Part shown: in pieces, positions 26,468 to 35,691 of the stretch
How positions within the stretch are numbered: position 1 is the stretch's first letter
Layout of the letters: every line of letters begins with the position of its first letter
Origin: Paenibacillus sp. URB8-2
Lineage (GTDB): Bacteria > Bacillota > Bacilli > Paenibacillales > Paenibacillaceae
Direction of reading: 5' to 3'
DNA length: 64,000 nt
NCBI RefSeq assembly: GCF_013393385.1
Contig: NZ_AP023239.1
Coordinates: forward strand, 186,001 to 250,000
Notes under the pieces: model-generated
Told to the model about the DNA's origin: nothing
Seen by the model: the letters and a program-made list of their open reading frames with translations, nothing else
Databases searched by the model: none
Program-made: the position numbers and the translations under genes

Positions 26468-27283
26468 ATGGATTTGCTGGACCCGCGTGTGGATTTTGTA
26501 TTCAAACGGATATTTGGCAGCGAGAACAACAAGGATGTGCTGCTGGCATTTCTTAACCGCATTTTCACCGAAGCTGGCGAGCCGCGGCTGACCGAGATTA
26601 TCCTGATGAATCCCTATACGGATAAAGATGATCCACTCGACAAACAATCCATTTTTGATGTTTACGCCAAGACCTCTGAAGGTAAAATGATTGATATAGA
26701 GATGCAGCTTTTTAATAAGTACGATATAGAGAAAAGAACGCTGTTTTATTGGAGCAAACGTTATGCGAGTCAACTCAGTGAGGGCGACAAGTATCCAGAG
26801 CTGAAGAAATGTGTGACGATAAACATTTTAAACTATTCGTTCTTGAAGAATGAGCAATATCATAACATATTCCATCTGCGGGAAGATCGGACAGGGATAT
26901 CCTTAATTGATGACATTGAGGTTCATTTTCTAGAGTTGCCGAAGCTGGATGAGCATAGCGTTCCGTCTGAAGGCGGATTGATCAATTGGTTGTTGTTTCT
27001 GAAAGGTGCCGATACATCACAATGGGAGGTGCTGAAGATGAATGAACCGGGTTTGGAGAAGGCGATGGATACCCTGCAATATTTGAGTCAGGATTCGGAC
27101 GCTAGACGATTGTATGAAGCCAGACAGAAATATCTGCATGATGAAGCATCCATGATGGAAAGTGCGAAGTTGGCAGGTATAAGGGAAGTGGCGAAGAACA
27201 TGCTTGCCCTGAATTTGGATATTGCGACCATTGCAAAGGCAACTGGATTAACAGAGCAAGAGATTAACGCTTTGAGGAAATGA
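26468..27283 (+). CDS. Rpn-family recombination-promoting nuclease / PD-(D/E)XK transposase-like
   Basis: 271 residues starting MDLLDPRVDFVFKRIFGSEN, the signature opening of the Rpn/PF12784 group. The PD-(D/E)XK core follows: DKQSIFDVYAKTSEGKMIDIEMQL (Asp ... Glu-x-Gln), then the family's helical C-terminus (AGIREVAKNMLALNLDIATIAKATGLTEQEI). Rpn proteins are DNA endonucleases that promote recombination. Three in-frame ATGs lie close together; the third fits GGAG at 9 bases. It is complete in length. It is typical accessory DNA and stands alone. Confidence 0.85.
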   Translation: MDLLDPRVDFVFKRIFGSENNKDVLLAFLNRIFTEAGEPRLTEIILMNPYTDKDDPLDKQSIFDVYAKTSEGKMIDIEMQLFNKYDIEKRTLFYWSKRYASQLSEGDKYPELKKCVTINILNYSFLKNEQYHNIFHLREDRTGISLIDDIEVHFLELPKLDEHSVPSEGGLINWLLFLKGADTSQWEVLKMNEPGLEKAMDTLQYLSQDSDARRLYEARQKYLHDEASMMESAKLAGIREVAKNMLALNLDIATIAKATGLTEQEINALRK

Positions 27284-27460
27284 AAATATTCAGAGGAGCA
27301 TCCATTGATGATCCTTTTATTTACAGCAAATAGCTCATAATAGCCCTATTCCCCTTCGGGGTTGTCTTTGGATAAGCTCTGGAATGCTGCTCAGTCATTT
27401 TTGGAGTTGCGTAGGCCAACAAAGTTCAAATGAGAAATGCCCAGTTGAATAGCTTTCCCC

Positions 27461-27500
27461 AAGCAGGTATGCCGCATGGACGGTGTGCCTGCTTTTTTTT
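27461..27500 (+). terminator. Rho-independent terminator
   Basis: AAGCAGG paired with CCTGCTT, an inner stem extending it, and a run of eight T. It precedes the recombinase remnant. Confidence 0.75.
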
Positions 27501-27528
27501 GTGCCCGAAATAACCCATACGAAGGAAA

Positions 27529-27789
27529 ATGACTGTAATGAAAGTAGTCGTATATGCACGTGTATCTTCCGAACGCAAGCAGAGAAAGAACGATAACGCC
27601 TGCATCAAGTCCTTTCATTGTGTTTTAAAGAAAGAACTCATTTATCTGAATAAATTTAAGACGCGAGAACAGGCCCGAAAAGCGATTTTCGAGTACATCA
27701 CATGCTTCTACAATGGAAAACGAATCCATTCAGCTGTGGGCTTCTGCTCGCCCAATGAGTACGAGCGTGTTCTCCTCAAGGCAGCGTAA
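27529..27789 (+). pseudogene. Chimera of a serine recombinase start and an IS3 transposase end
   Basis: The first 15 or so residues (MKVVVYARVSSERKQ) are the N-terminus of a large serine recombinase with its catalytic Ser region. The frame then continues as the C-terminal end of an IS3-family OrfB transposase (FHCVLKKELIYLNKF ... EYITCFYNGKRIHSAVGF). The ATG has GAAGGAAAA upstream. A deletion caused by an IS3 insertion must have fused them. An IS3-like right end (GTCTACTTTATTGACA, 27807-27822) follows. Neither activity can remain. It shows that a second recombinase once stood here, in line with an older element at ssrA. Confidence 0.8.
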
Positions 27790-28009
27790 TTTTCTCGATT
27801 CTAAGCGTCTACTTTATTGACAGAGGTACAGATTGCTTTGTTGGATGAGGAAACACCGAGTCCGCAGTTGATGAAGGGTGAAGATGTTTGTATCGAATGT
27901 GACGGTGCATAGGAAGACGAAGAAGATGGATATGACGGTGCAGTTCATGAATACCAATACAATTTTATATGAGAAGAACATAGTAGCTGAAATGCAATAA
28001 AATCCTTAT

Positions 28010-28537
28010 ATGAAGCGGCTGACAATTCTTTTGACAGTGAATTCATGGTGTGAGAATATTGGCATAAGATATTCCAATATATTGAAGGAGTTGGTGGAGT
28101 TGTCGGCTGAACTTCGTATAAGTATTCAAGGAAAGATTCCGCCCGTCTGGGCGACTGGTGACCAAAGCGGAACATATTTTTCTTATTACGAGAATGTGTA
28201 TGGAGAGCAGTGGGTAGCAAAGCATGATGACGGTATTCTTCGAATCTCAGGACTTGATATTGACTGGGAAGAATTCCAGCTTAATGCTGAACAAGCTGTA
28301 GCAGAAAATAATCGAATTGTTGACCAGATCGTTGCGAGTAAATTGGTGCAAACTAAGGGTATCCCTGAAAGTGCTAGTAAGTCCTATTTGGAGACGGTTA
28401 TCGCTCGTCAACGTGAATATATAGGAAGAATTCCTTTAGCAAACCTTGTGCTTGGGCAAGGTGAGATGTTGTGGTTGGCAGGAGTTCTTGATGCTGTTAT
28501 ACCGCATTTGAAAGCAGCAAATGAGAAGCAAAATTGA
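28010..28537 (+). CDS. Hypothetical protein
   Basis: 175 residues: ELVELSAELRISIQGKIPPVW, then NVYGEQWVAKHDDGILRISG, then a helical C-terminus (YLETVIARQREYIGRIPLANLVLGQGEMLWLAGVLDAVI). No signal peptide or recognised domain. No good ribosome binding site is seen before the first ATG, so the start is uncertain and the gene may be 5'-truncated; the 200 bases upstream contain gene-like debris (VCIECDGA before a stop). The next gene overlaps its end. Confidence 0.45.
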   Translation: MKRLTILLTVNSWCENIGIRYSNILKELVELSAELRISIQGKIPPVWATGDQSGTYFSYYENVYGEQWVAKHDDGILRISGLDIDWEEFQLNAEQAVAENNRIVDQIVASKLVQTKGIPESASKSYLETVIARQREYIGRIPLANLVLGQGEMLWLAGVLDAVIPHLKAANEKQN

Positions 28538-28571
28538 AAGATTAAGTCATGAGAAGTTTGGGGAGAAATTC

Positions 28572-29366
28572 ATGGAAAGTAGGATTAGGGAATTATTAAT
28601 CGAAACATCAATAGAATCAAAAAAAGAAATTGTTTCGATTCTAATCGAAAGAGCAAAAAAATCTGAACACAACCTAGAGTTTCTAACAGTATTCCAAAGT
28701 TATTTGATTGATGATTCAAAAGTGGTTCTTTCAAATCCTTTCTTGACTGTGGGGCCTAAGAAAGGATTATCTTGTTTTGTCTCTGATTTTCTATGTTCAT
28801 ATATCCAAGTTAAGGATTTTGGTCAGCAGATTCAAGGTTTAGAAAGTTTGATGCAGGATTTAAATAATTTACACGAATCAAAGAGTCCCATACTGAAGAT
28901 AAACACTACTCAAAAGTTATTAGAAAGTTTAAAAGAATTCGGAGCCAGAAAGTATTTAATATACAATAAAAGTCACGTCCCAATTCGATTTTATTTTGTG
29001 CCTTACGGAAACAAAGAAATGAATGCGAGTTATTTTCCTCATCTGCATTTGGTTACTCTTTATAGGAATCATCTAGATCCTCAATCAAGTCCGGAATATA
29101 TATTTATGCATGAGATAGGACATATAATACAACTTTACTTTACCGAGGATCAGACACGTGTACCTGATTCTTTTAAAACGATAGCTGCAAAGATGTTCAA
29201 ACCGTGTTCAGATGAAGTTTTGGTTGAAGTTTTCGCGGATTGCTTTTCTGTTGCAGTTATGAAAGACACACTGTTTGAAGAACTTAACCCGTTCTGTTCC
29301 GTTTTTTTGCAAGAGCATCAGGTATTACTGAAAGATTATTTCTCCAGTCTTCTGAACGATAAGTAG
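28572..29366 (+). CDS. Putative HExxH zinc metallopeptidase
   Basis: 264 residues. The zinc motif is FMHEIGHIIQ, followed after about 50 residues by EVLVEVFADCFSVAV, which can supply the third ligand as in gluzincin-type and ImmA/IrrE-like peptidases. The N-terminal half is helical, without recognised domain. The ATG chosen follows GGGGAG; an earlier in-frame ATG overlaps the previous gene. Its place among small unknown genes (28.0-30.3 kb) suggests mobile-element cargo. Substrate unknown. Confidence 0.6.
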   Translation: MESRIRELLIETSIESKKEIVSILIERAKKSEHNLEFLTVFQSYLIDDSKVVLSNPFLTVGPKKGLSCFVSDFLCSYIQVKDFGQQIQGLESLMQDLNNLHESKSPILKINTTQKLLESLKEFGARKYLIYNKSHVPIRFYFVPYGNKEMNASYFPHLHLVTLYRNHLDPQSSPEYIFMHEIGHIIQLYFTEDQTRVPDSFKTIAAKMFKPCSDEVLVEVFADCFSVAVMKDTLFEELNPFCSVFLQEHQVLLKDYFSSLLNDK

Positions 29367-29408
29367 CTACTAAACAATTAATGACGTATAGTCTTAACGG
29401 AGGGCTCT

Positions 29409-29834
29409 ATGAACGCTCAGACTTCTATTGATTTGTTTAATAGTGACGTAATTACTTTTAATGCAACAACCGATAGTAACATCATTTCTGTAGCAGTGAG
29501 TTCTTTAGAAAAGAACGTCATTTACAATGGAATGATATCAAGAACACAGGTTGTTGAGTTAATAAACCGAATAAATGATCTGCTGGTTATGACCAATGGC
29601 CAATTGAAGATAGGTGATATTATCGTTATCGGTCATAAGCGTGCTTCTGGTGGGATTTTAGATGATTACTCGGACAAAGTTGGACTTAAAGCCACTGTGG
29701 TAGACCCTGATGCTCTGTGGAGTATAGATGAGGAAGGTAACGAGGTGCGCTTTGTGTATGCTGCCTTGGAGGGGAAGAAAAGAAATAAATACGTAGGCAT
29801 TCATATTGAAGATGCTGTTCGAGTAATGGTATAG
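29409..29834 (+). CDS. Hypothetical protein
   Basis: 141 residues: MNAQTSIDLFNSDVITFN, NGQLKIGDIIVIGHKRASGG, and RNKYVGIHIEDAVRVMV at the end. The ATG follows CGGAGGG. Soluble and compact; the middle segment could be a small beta-barrel. No family recognised. Same strand as the metallopeptidase-like gene, 42 bases downstream of it. Confidence 0.55.
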   Translation: MNAQTSIDLFNSDVITFNATTDSNIISVAVSSLEKNVIYNGMISRTQVVELINRINDLLVMTNGQLKIGDIIVIGHKRASGGILDDYSDKVGLKATVVDPDALWSIDEEGNEVRFVYAALEGKKRNKYVGIHIEDAVRVMV

Positions 29835-29896
29835 AATGCTCTTGATCCAACATGCTTGTCTACATAAAGTGGAAAATAATTTTGAGGGGGTAATCC

Positions 29897-30308
29897 ATGA
29901 AGACAAATAAGGAGTATCAAGAAGAGGTAGAAAAGAAATATGGAAAGTCGCTAAAAGATGTTATGCATGAAGTTATTGTTGAGCGTCATATGGATCAATG
30001 GGAAGGTTCGGACAAGTTGGGAGTACCGAAGGAAACCTTTATAGCTTGGAGAAGCAGATTCCGCTTAGGGCCTGATCAAAGAAGAGCTGATTTTGCTGAA
30101 CAAGCTAGGAATAAGACCTTACAAGAATATGAAGAAGAGTTAGAAACCGTTGATCTTGAGAGACCATTTGATTTTAGTTTTTCGTGCAATGCGAGTTGCA
30201 ACTTTAGAAAGCATCATTGAATATCTTAATCAATATGATCAATCGGAGCTTCATAAAACCTTTGAACATGATTTAGCATTACTCAAGTCAGTTATAACGA
30301 AAGAATAA
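29897..30308 (+). pseudogene. Small HTH-type protein gene with a frameshift
   Basis: The frame starts MKTNKEYQEEVEKKYGK after GAGGGGG and has a HTH-like stretch (QWEGSDKLGVPKETFIAWRSRFRLGP). At about 30180, in a TTTTT run, the frame switches. The original frame ends after 107 residues with unrelated SFSCNASCNFRKHH. The +1/-2 frame continues sensibly as RAMRVATLESIIEYLNQYDQ ... SVITKE and stops at 30308. The intact protein would have about 137 residues. Recent decay or an assembly error would both explain it. Confidence 0.6.
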
Positions 30309-30342
30309 GTTGGGCAGCTTTATATAGTTACGGGCGATACTC

Positions 30343-30418
30343 GGGTGACATCCAATCTGTGACTACACTCGTAGAAGCTTATGTGGCGTTATCTTCGGAC
30401 AGGGATTCGACTCCCCTC
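30343..30418 (+). repeat. Second copy of the ssrA 3' end (76 nt)
   Basis: Matches ssrA 3309-3384 with three substitutions over 76 bases (GGGTGACATC to CCCCTC), then diverges exactly at the attachment core. The 5' half of tmRNA is missing, so it makes no functional tmRNA. It is the mark of an older integration at ssrA: an element-borne or displaced ssrA end. Confidence 0.88.
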
Positions 30419-30489
30419 AGTTAATCAAACCCTTGTCCATACAAACCCACAATGGTTAATGCTGTAGAGGGATTCAACACAGTTGCTAA

Positions 30490-30530
30490 GCCTAACCCGA
30501 TGCTCTCCGGTTAGGCCTTTATGCTATAAT
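30490..30530 (+). promoter_or_regulatory. Hairpin and TATAAT before the next gene pair
   Basis: GCCTAACC / GGTTAGGC hairpin (30490-30516) followed by TATAAT at 30525-30530, 30 bases before the gene at 30561. The hairpin may end upstream transcription; the hexamer is a plausible -10. Confidence 0.4.
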
Positions 30531-30560
30531 GAAGGTAATTCGATGTGGAGGTGGACGAAG

Positions 30561-30818
30561 ATGCGCTGGGAAGAGGTTCGTGAACAGTTCCCTAATGAAT
30601 GGGTCGTCTGTGAAGCGTTAAAGTCGCGCTCGGAAGATGGCTATTGGCTTGTTGATGAGGTTGCTGTCATTGATCGCTTCGATGATTCCACTGTTGCTAT
30701 GAAGCGGTATTACGAATTACATCGCGCACAGCCTTATCGAGAGTATGGCTTCTTCCACACGTCCCGTGAGAAACTGGAACTTCGGGAGAAATGGGCGGGG
30801 GTACGGGGGCCCAGATGA
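30561..30818 (+). CDS. Hypothetical protein coupled to an aspartyl protease-like gene
   Basis: 85 residues: MRWEEVREQFPNEWVVCEAL, then SEDGYWLVDEVAVIDRFDD, ending FFHTSREKLELREKW. The ATG after TGGAGGTGG is preferred to earlier starts in frame. The stop overlaps the ATG of the next gene (ATGA). I do not recognise the family, but the tight coupling suggests it works with the retropepsin-like product. Confidence 0.7.
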   Translation: MRWEEVREQFPNEWVVCEALKSRSEDGYWLVDEVAVIDRFDDSTVAMKRYYELHRAQPYREYGFFHTSREKLELREKWAGVRGPR

Positions 30819-31198
30819 ACATAAATGTAAGGCATGGACTGCCTTTTATAGAAGTTACGATTTGTTACCGCGGTGAAGAACTTCATCTGAAGAATGTACT
30901 GCTTGATACGGGCTCGGCGGGGACCATCTTCAGTGCGGATGCGGTGGACGCCGTTGGAGTTAAGATTGAGCCTGGGGATTTTCTGAACAAGATCAGAGGC
31001 GTGGGTGGAGTGGAGGTCGTATACTCCAAACAATTTGATTTTGTGAAGGCCGGGGAAGCTACGCTGTCAGCGTTTGAAGTAGAGATCGGGGACATGAATT
31101 ACGGCATGGAGATAGACGGCATACTCGGGTTTGATTTCATCTGTTCAGCCGGACTGGTGATTGATTCGAAGGAACTGACCGTACTGACCAAAGATTGA
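30815..31198 (+). CDS. Retropepsin-like aspartyl protease
   Basis: 127 residues with the retropepsin active-site motif VLLDTGSAGTIFS (Asp-Thr-Gly) near residue 35 and the second-half motif IDGILGFDFI. This is the size of a single-lobed retroviral-type protease, which acts as a dimer. It is a soluble bacterial member; substrates are unknown. The start overlaps the stop of the preceding gene by one codon position, so translation is coupled. Confidence 0.8.
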   Translation: MNINVRHGLPFIEVTICYRGEELHLKNVLLDTGSAGTIFSADAVDAVGVKIEPGDFLNKIRGVGGVEVVYSKQFDFVKAGEATLSAFEVEIGDMNYGMEIDGILGFDFICSAGLVIDSKELTVLTKD

Positions 31199-31305
31199 CT
31201 ACGCCACCTCTCCAAACAACCTAAGTAGCACGCGGCGGCGGATTGTGGATTTGCCAAGCCGCGGTTCGCTTCCATATGGTAAATCCACAACTGAAAAGCA
31301 GCCAA

Positions 31306-32113
31306 CTACTTAAATAAAGATTGGCCTATAGAAATGAACCTTTTAGAGGCTGGAGATGTTTCGTTCATATACGGGCAGTAAAGGCCCAAGTGCCTCCAAA
31401 AAGCAGACTTCAACTCTCTAATCTCAACATTGGGAAGCACGTCCGGCAACGCCAACTGAGGAAGCACTGTAACGCCAAGACCTTCTTGAACCATGTTTAA
31501 TATGGTAGCCAGTTCCATCACTTCAAAATGTACGGTAGGAGTTAAATCGGATTGCCCGAAGATCTCTCGAATGATGAGTTCACATCCGCCTGACGGCATG
31601 ATGAATGGAACGCCCGCAAGCTTCTGTACAGGAATCGCCGGGTAGTTTGTGAGTGGGTGACCTTTGGATATCACTACAACCATCCTGTCTCTGGTGATCG
31701 GAATAATGGTATCGTCCCAGCAAAGCTTCGCTATAAACCCCATGTCAATAACTCGATTATTAATCCATTCTTTAACTTCATGATCAGTCCCCACAAATAG
31801 GACGACTTCTATCATCGGGTACAACTGTTTGAAAGTGGCGATCATTTTCGACAGCAAGCGGGCGGTCGTATTGGGGAAACTGCCGATGCGAATTGTGCCG
31901 ATCTCAAGCCCCTTCTCGGAAGCCGCCTCCAAAATCCGATAGAATCACACCTCGCTTTTTGTCGCGAATAATCAACGGGACTCCCAATTCGAACTCCATG
32001 CTAGTTATCGCATGGCTTACAGCGGATTAAGTCATGTTAAGCGCTTCTCCAGCTTTTGTAAAACTACCGGTTTCAATTACTTTAGAGAATACCTTGAATT
32101 GTATATATGTCAT
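31306..32113 (-). pseudogene. Broken LysR-family regulator
   Basis: Reading from 32113 after GAGGAG: MTYIQFKVFSKVIETGSFTKAG is a LysR N-terminal HTH, then EALNMT is followed by TAA where Gln is expected, and in frame SAVSHAITSMEFELGVPLIIRDKKRG. A frame change occurs at about 31935, and the effector-binding domain (EIGTIRIGSFPNTTARLLSKM ... LGLYCPYMNETS) follows after an internal deletion. So at least a nonsense change, a frameshift and lost linker residues disable it. The 208-residue open frame from 31932 has only a TTG start and is not a natural gene. Confidence 0.85.
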
Positions 32114-32261
32114 GAGCATCTCCTCATGTAAAATATGAATGAAATCAAATTACTTTACTGTATAATGACATTTATCTTAAAACAAGAAGAATAAAAAGAT
32201 TAGCTGAATCGAGAATGATGCAGTCATCGTTTTAAACGACCATTGTGGAGGTGTTGTTATC

Positions 32262-32825
32262 ATGAGTAGAAGCTTTCTCGTTTTGTATGGAGTCGGCGGC
32301 AGTGGACCCGATCATTGGCAAAGATGGTTGCAGCAAGAGCTGGCGAAGCAAGGTGAAAAAGTCCATTTTCCTGACTTTCCAGACAAAGATCAACCAGACA
32401 AGGATGTTTGGCTCGACTATTTATCTTCTGTTTTTGAAGAAATTTCGCAAGATGAAGAAGTAATCGTTGTGGCTCACAGCTTAGCGTGCATTATGTGGTT
32501 TCACTATGCGGCTTCACATCCGAAACGAAAAATTCAGAGAGCCATTCTGGTAGCGCCGCCTTCGCCATTTTTGGAATATGAGCCTGTGATGACGTTTTTT
32601 CCTGTACCGGAAAACTTGGTTGAGATTGCAACGGTGGCGGAAAAGACGCTGTTTGTTTTATCCTCAACAGACCCTTATTGTTCGGTAGAAGATGCTTCTC
32701 AATATTTAGATTTAGGGATTCCTTGCGTTATGTTGCCTAAAATGGGACACATCAACGTAGAAGCGGGCTACGGTCCATGGCCGTGGATTCTCGATGTATG
32801 CTTGAACCAGCAAGTTACACTATGA
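32262..32825 (+). CDS. RBBP9/YdeN-family alpha/beta hydrolase
   Basis: 187 residues of a small serine hydrolase. The nucleophile elbow is VVAHSLAC (Ser73), the acid Asp137 is in SSTDPYC and the base His163 in KMGHINVEAGYG; the opening is FLVLYGVGGSGPDHWQ. Length and order fit RBBP9/YdeN. The substrate is unknown. GTGGAGG precedes the ATG. It is divergent from the LysR remnant, which may once have controlled it. Confidence 0.88.
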   Translation: MSRSFLVLYGVGGSGPDHWQRWLQQELAKQGEKVHFPDFPDKDQPDKDVWLDYLSSVFEEISQDEEVIVVAHSLACIMWFHYAASHPKRKIQRAILVAPPSPFLEYEPVMTFFPVPENLVEIATVAEKTLFVLSSTDPYCSVEDASQYLDLGIPCVMLPKMGHINVEAGYGPWPWILDVCLNQQVTL

Positions 32826-32860
32826 AAGAGAGGATGAACAAGGTGCTTAATGATCAGTGA

Positions 32861-33547
32861 TTATGAATCAAGGGGTCCGAGACTCCATGCCTCAGTTTGG
32901 TTTGGATATTCCCAGGCTCCAAAGAACGTTGCGATATTTTCGGCGATCCATATAAAAAATCTGATAAGCACAAAAGAAAGTGCGAGCGGCATACGGTAAC
33001 GCGTTCCATCATTCTCGTATGTGACCCATGATTGCCAAAAGACGATAATTACAAGTCCGGATAACCAACAACGAACGTCAATCCAATAATGATGGGTAAA
33101 AAAATTCAAATAAATCGCTGCTGCAAGAGGTGCGACTACCAAAAACGGCGGCCACTTAACCAGTTCAACCTTAAACCTCCTCCACGCCTGGCAAAGATAA
33201 CTCGCTACACTTACGTACATGAATCCGCTATACAAAGGCACTCCAAAAATATTGAAATATCCTTCCTCTGGATAAGACCAGGAGCCCATATGTACCTTGA
33301 AAAGTTCAAGAGCAAGTCCAATAAGGTGGAACAATGTGATAACCTTTAGTTCATCCCGTGTTTCAAGCCCGGAACGCACCATCCACCACTGCTTCAGAAG
33401 GCAGATGATGAGCAGCCAGTCATACCGTGGCAGGTAGGGGAGTGGAATGATTTGTGTAACAGCGAAAGTTGAAAAAATAACGACAGGAAACAAACATGAT
33501 AGGGCCTGCTCCCAACCAAAACGAACGAGTTGTTTTAGTGCTCTCAT
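32861..33547 (-). CDS. DUF817-family membrane protein, C-terminally shortened
   Basis: 228 residues with about six membrane spans; DUF817 hallmarks are LFKVHMGSWSYPEEGYFNIFGVPLYSGFMY, HHYWIDVRCW and AENIATFFGAWEYPNQ. The usual last membrane span after WSL is missing: the frame ends SLGPLDS, so the end looks truncated by a small mutation. The start ATG follows TGGAG; the longer frame runs into the XRE remnant upstream. Function of the family is unknown. Confidence 0.75.
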   Translation of the reverse strand: MRALKQLVRFGWEQALSCLFPVVIFSTFAVTQIIPLPYLPRYDWLLIICLLKQWWMVRSGLETRDELKVITLFHLIGLALELFKVHMGSWSYPEEGYFNIFGVPLYSGFMYVSVASYLCQAWRRFKVELVKWPPFLVVAPLAAAIYLNFFTHHYWIDVRCWLSGLVIIVFWQSWVTYENDGTRYRMPLALSFVLIRFFIWIAENIATFFGAWEYPNQTEAWSLGPLDS

Positions 33548-33593
33548 GATTTGTGTCTCCAGACATTTTTTTCTGAATACATGTAAGTTCTGC

Positions 33594-33728
33594 TTATTGG
33601 GTGCCTTTATCACTTCGGTATTCTAAAAGATCTCCGGGTTGACATTCTAAAGCCTCGCAAATCGCCTCTAAAGTGGATAATCGGATCGCCTTTGCCTTTC
33701 CATTTTTTGTGCTGTTTTTCTCAATTAA
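33594..33728 (-). pseudogene. C-terminal remnant of a small XRE-type HTH regulator
   Basis: The frame NGKAKAIRLSTLEAICEALECQPGDLLEYRSD, ending in TAA, is the C-terminal half of the short Cro/CI-type regulators found widely in Firmicutes. No matching N-terminal half is seen upstream, where the sequence is AT-rich. It directly precedes the DUF817 gene on the same strand. The remaining 290 bases to 34019 show no gene. Confidence 0.65.
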
Positions 33729-34019
33729 CCTGATAAAAATTACAAATCCGGAATCGAAAATATGAAAATTTTGCTGATTCCTCCAGGGTAATTTATAAGA
33801 AGGGTCTCCTAAAGATTTAACTCTAGCCCCTTCATTTGAAAACTGTGTCCTTCATCTTAGCCTACTATCTATTTGTGGATTTAAATCAATCAAAATAGAG
33901 CAATTTGTCAGAACAATTGCATTATTGTTGAATGTTTAGAACCTTTGACGAATGTAAGATTTCCGACGATTTATAACTTATAATTGTAAAAAAATGCTTA
34001 CATGAGGGGAGGACAGCGT

Positions 34020-35690
34020 TTGAATCAGCCTCGATCCATGGAAACAACAATTGAAGAAGTCGTAGAGAGATATGCTAAAAACGTAAAAAGAACAGTAAGA
34101 AAATTTGTAAATGTGAGAATGCTATATGATAAATGGCTTTTTGAAGATCTAATACAACAAGGATATTTAGGGCTTATTGAAGCGTATCCAAAATATGATT
34201 TTAGCAAGGGGATAGACTCTTATTGGCGTTACGCTTACAAGTTTGTAAAGGGTAGAATGATAGATTTTACAGTACAACACTTTAATTACATACGACCAAG
34301 CAAAAAAATAAACAGTCTAATACTAGAAATAAAAAGAAAAGAACTAGTTGGGCAGTCGCCTTACCACATATCACAAGCACTGGGTTGTTCTTATAGCATG
34401 GCCAGTGAAGCAGTATATTTTTTATTGATTAGACGCACAGTTTATCTGTATGAACCAGCCAATACAAACCATGAAAACCACGATAAAAAGCAAATCATAG
34501 ATACTGTGGTGGCTGAAGAAAATCAGGATGAGCTATTTCAGATCGAAAGTCAAAACGGATTTTCTGAAATGGAACAAAAGATTTCATTTATGCTAATTAA
34601 CGGATACAGCAGAGAAAATATAATCGAGCATTGTGATATCCCTGCTATTCAGTTAAAAGAAAATATCGATGGAATACTAAAAAAATGCGGATTTGATAAC
34701 CAAAAAATCTTCGATAGAAACGAGGAATTGCTTATGCAAATTTCAACGTTGGAGGAGAACGGACAACTGGTGCGGGATGGTGAGAAGAAGAACTTTGAAT
34801 GGATAAAGGTTGAACTAATCAGTGCCAGCCCAAGTAATCCGAGGAAGGATCTCGCAGTCAATACTGAACAATTACAAGAAACTTTAACATCAAAAGGTTG
34901 GGAGGAACCGGTGACCTGTTATAAAAGAGGGCAATATTATTTCTTATTAGCCGGCCATCGCAGATTGCATGCCGCAAAACAATTGGGATATAAAAAGATA
35001 CCTGTATTTGTTGTAGAACCTCCTGCAAGTACTGCTGAGGAGAAAGATCGATTAGGATCTCTGCAAAGTGTTCAGGTGGATTGGACGCCTTATGAAACAG
35101 CGAAAAACATCTATGATCGATGGATATACGCCGGTGGAATAGCATACACTGAGCTCGCTAAAAAAATTGGTGTTCCAAAATCAAAGATCGCAGCCAAAAT
35201 ACGTGTTTATAAATATTATCTACGCGTTGAAATAGAGGACAAGTTAACAAATGGGATGTATTCAATTACTATGCTGGATTATATCCTTACGTGGATCAAG
35301 CGGTTAGGTCAATATCAGCCGGATTTTGTGGAATCTATTACTGAGGATTTCATTAGAAAACAGATGTTAACGAAATACGAAAATAAGTGTTTTAATAGCC
35401 GAATTGCCAATGACCGATTTTTCGTATGCAATGCTACTCCTGAAGAGATATTCTCATTCCTATCAGACACAACTAAAACATTGCGTCAGTCAGAAGTCGA
35501 GTTGACTATTGCACAAGCGAAAACCGAACGAAATAACAGCAAAATTTATCAGCTATTGGATGAATCAATAGAAACTATTAAGAAGATTGAATGGAATGAT
35601 CGGAAAGAAGCACAGCAATTAATAGGCGTGCTGGACAAGTTGTTGGAAGATATCGATACAAAGAGTCACGAATTAGAAGGGGGATTGTGA
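34020..35690 (+). CDS. Sigma-factor-like domain fused to a ParB-like domain
   Basis: 556 residues of unusual architecture. Residues 10-85 look like sigma-70 region 2: LFEDLIQQGYLGLIEAYPKYD, then SYWRYAYKFVKGRMIDF. Residues 100-225 contain HTH-like segments resembling regions 3-4 (SPYHISQALGCSYSMASEAVYF). From residue 258 a ParB/Srx-type domain follows: SNPRKD (272-277), EEPVTCYKRGQYYFLLAGHRRLHAAKQLGYKKIPVFVVE (GHRR 312-315), then a ParB-type HTH (ELAKKIGVPKSKIAAKIRVYKYY) and a helical C-terminus. The start is TTG after AGGGGAGGA; an ATG six codons later is possible. The next gene, 1 base downstream, encodes a second ParB. No ParA is in the window. The coding DNA is much more AT-rich than rnr or the 57 kb region. 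Confidence 0.75.
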   Translation: MNQPRSMETTIEEVVERYAKNVKRTVRKFVNVRMLYDKWLFEDLIQQGYLGLIEAYPKYDFSKGIDSYWRYAYKFVKGRMIDFTVQHFNYIRPSKKINSLILEIKRKELVGQSPYHISQALGCSYSMASEAVYFLLIRRTVYLYEPANTNHENHDKKQIIDTVVAEENQDELFQIESQNGFSEMEQKISFMLINGYSRENIIEHCDIPAIQLKENIDGILKKCGFDNQKIFDRNEELLMQISTLEENGQLVRDGEKKNFEWIKVELISASPSNPRKDLAVNTEQLQETLTSKGWEEPVTCYKRGQYYFLLAGHRRLHAAKQLGYKKIPVFVVEPPASTAEEKDRLGSLQSVQVDWTPYETAKNIYDRWIYAGGIAYTELAKKIGVPKSKIAAKIRVYKYYLRVEIEDKLTNGMYSITMLDYILTWIKRLGQYQPDFVESITEDFIRKQMLTKYENKCFNSRIANDRFFVCNATPEEIFSFLSDTTKTLRQSEVELTIAQAKTERNNSKIYQLLDESIETIKKIEWNDRKEAQQLIGVLDKLLEDIDTKSHELEGGL

Positions 35691-35691
35691 T

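Noticed and set aside
30343..30418. A second working tmRNA gene
   Set aside because: Only the 3' 76 bases are present; the tag frame, 5' acceptor strand and pseudoknots are missing.
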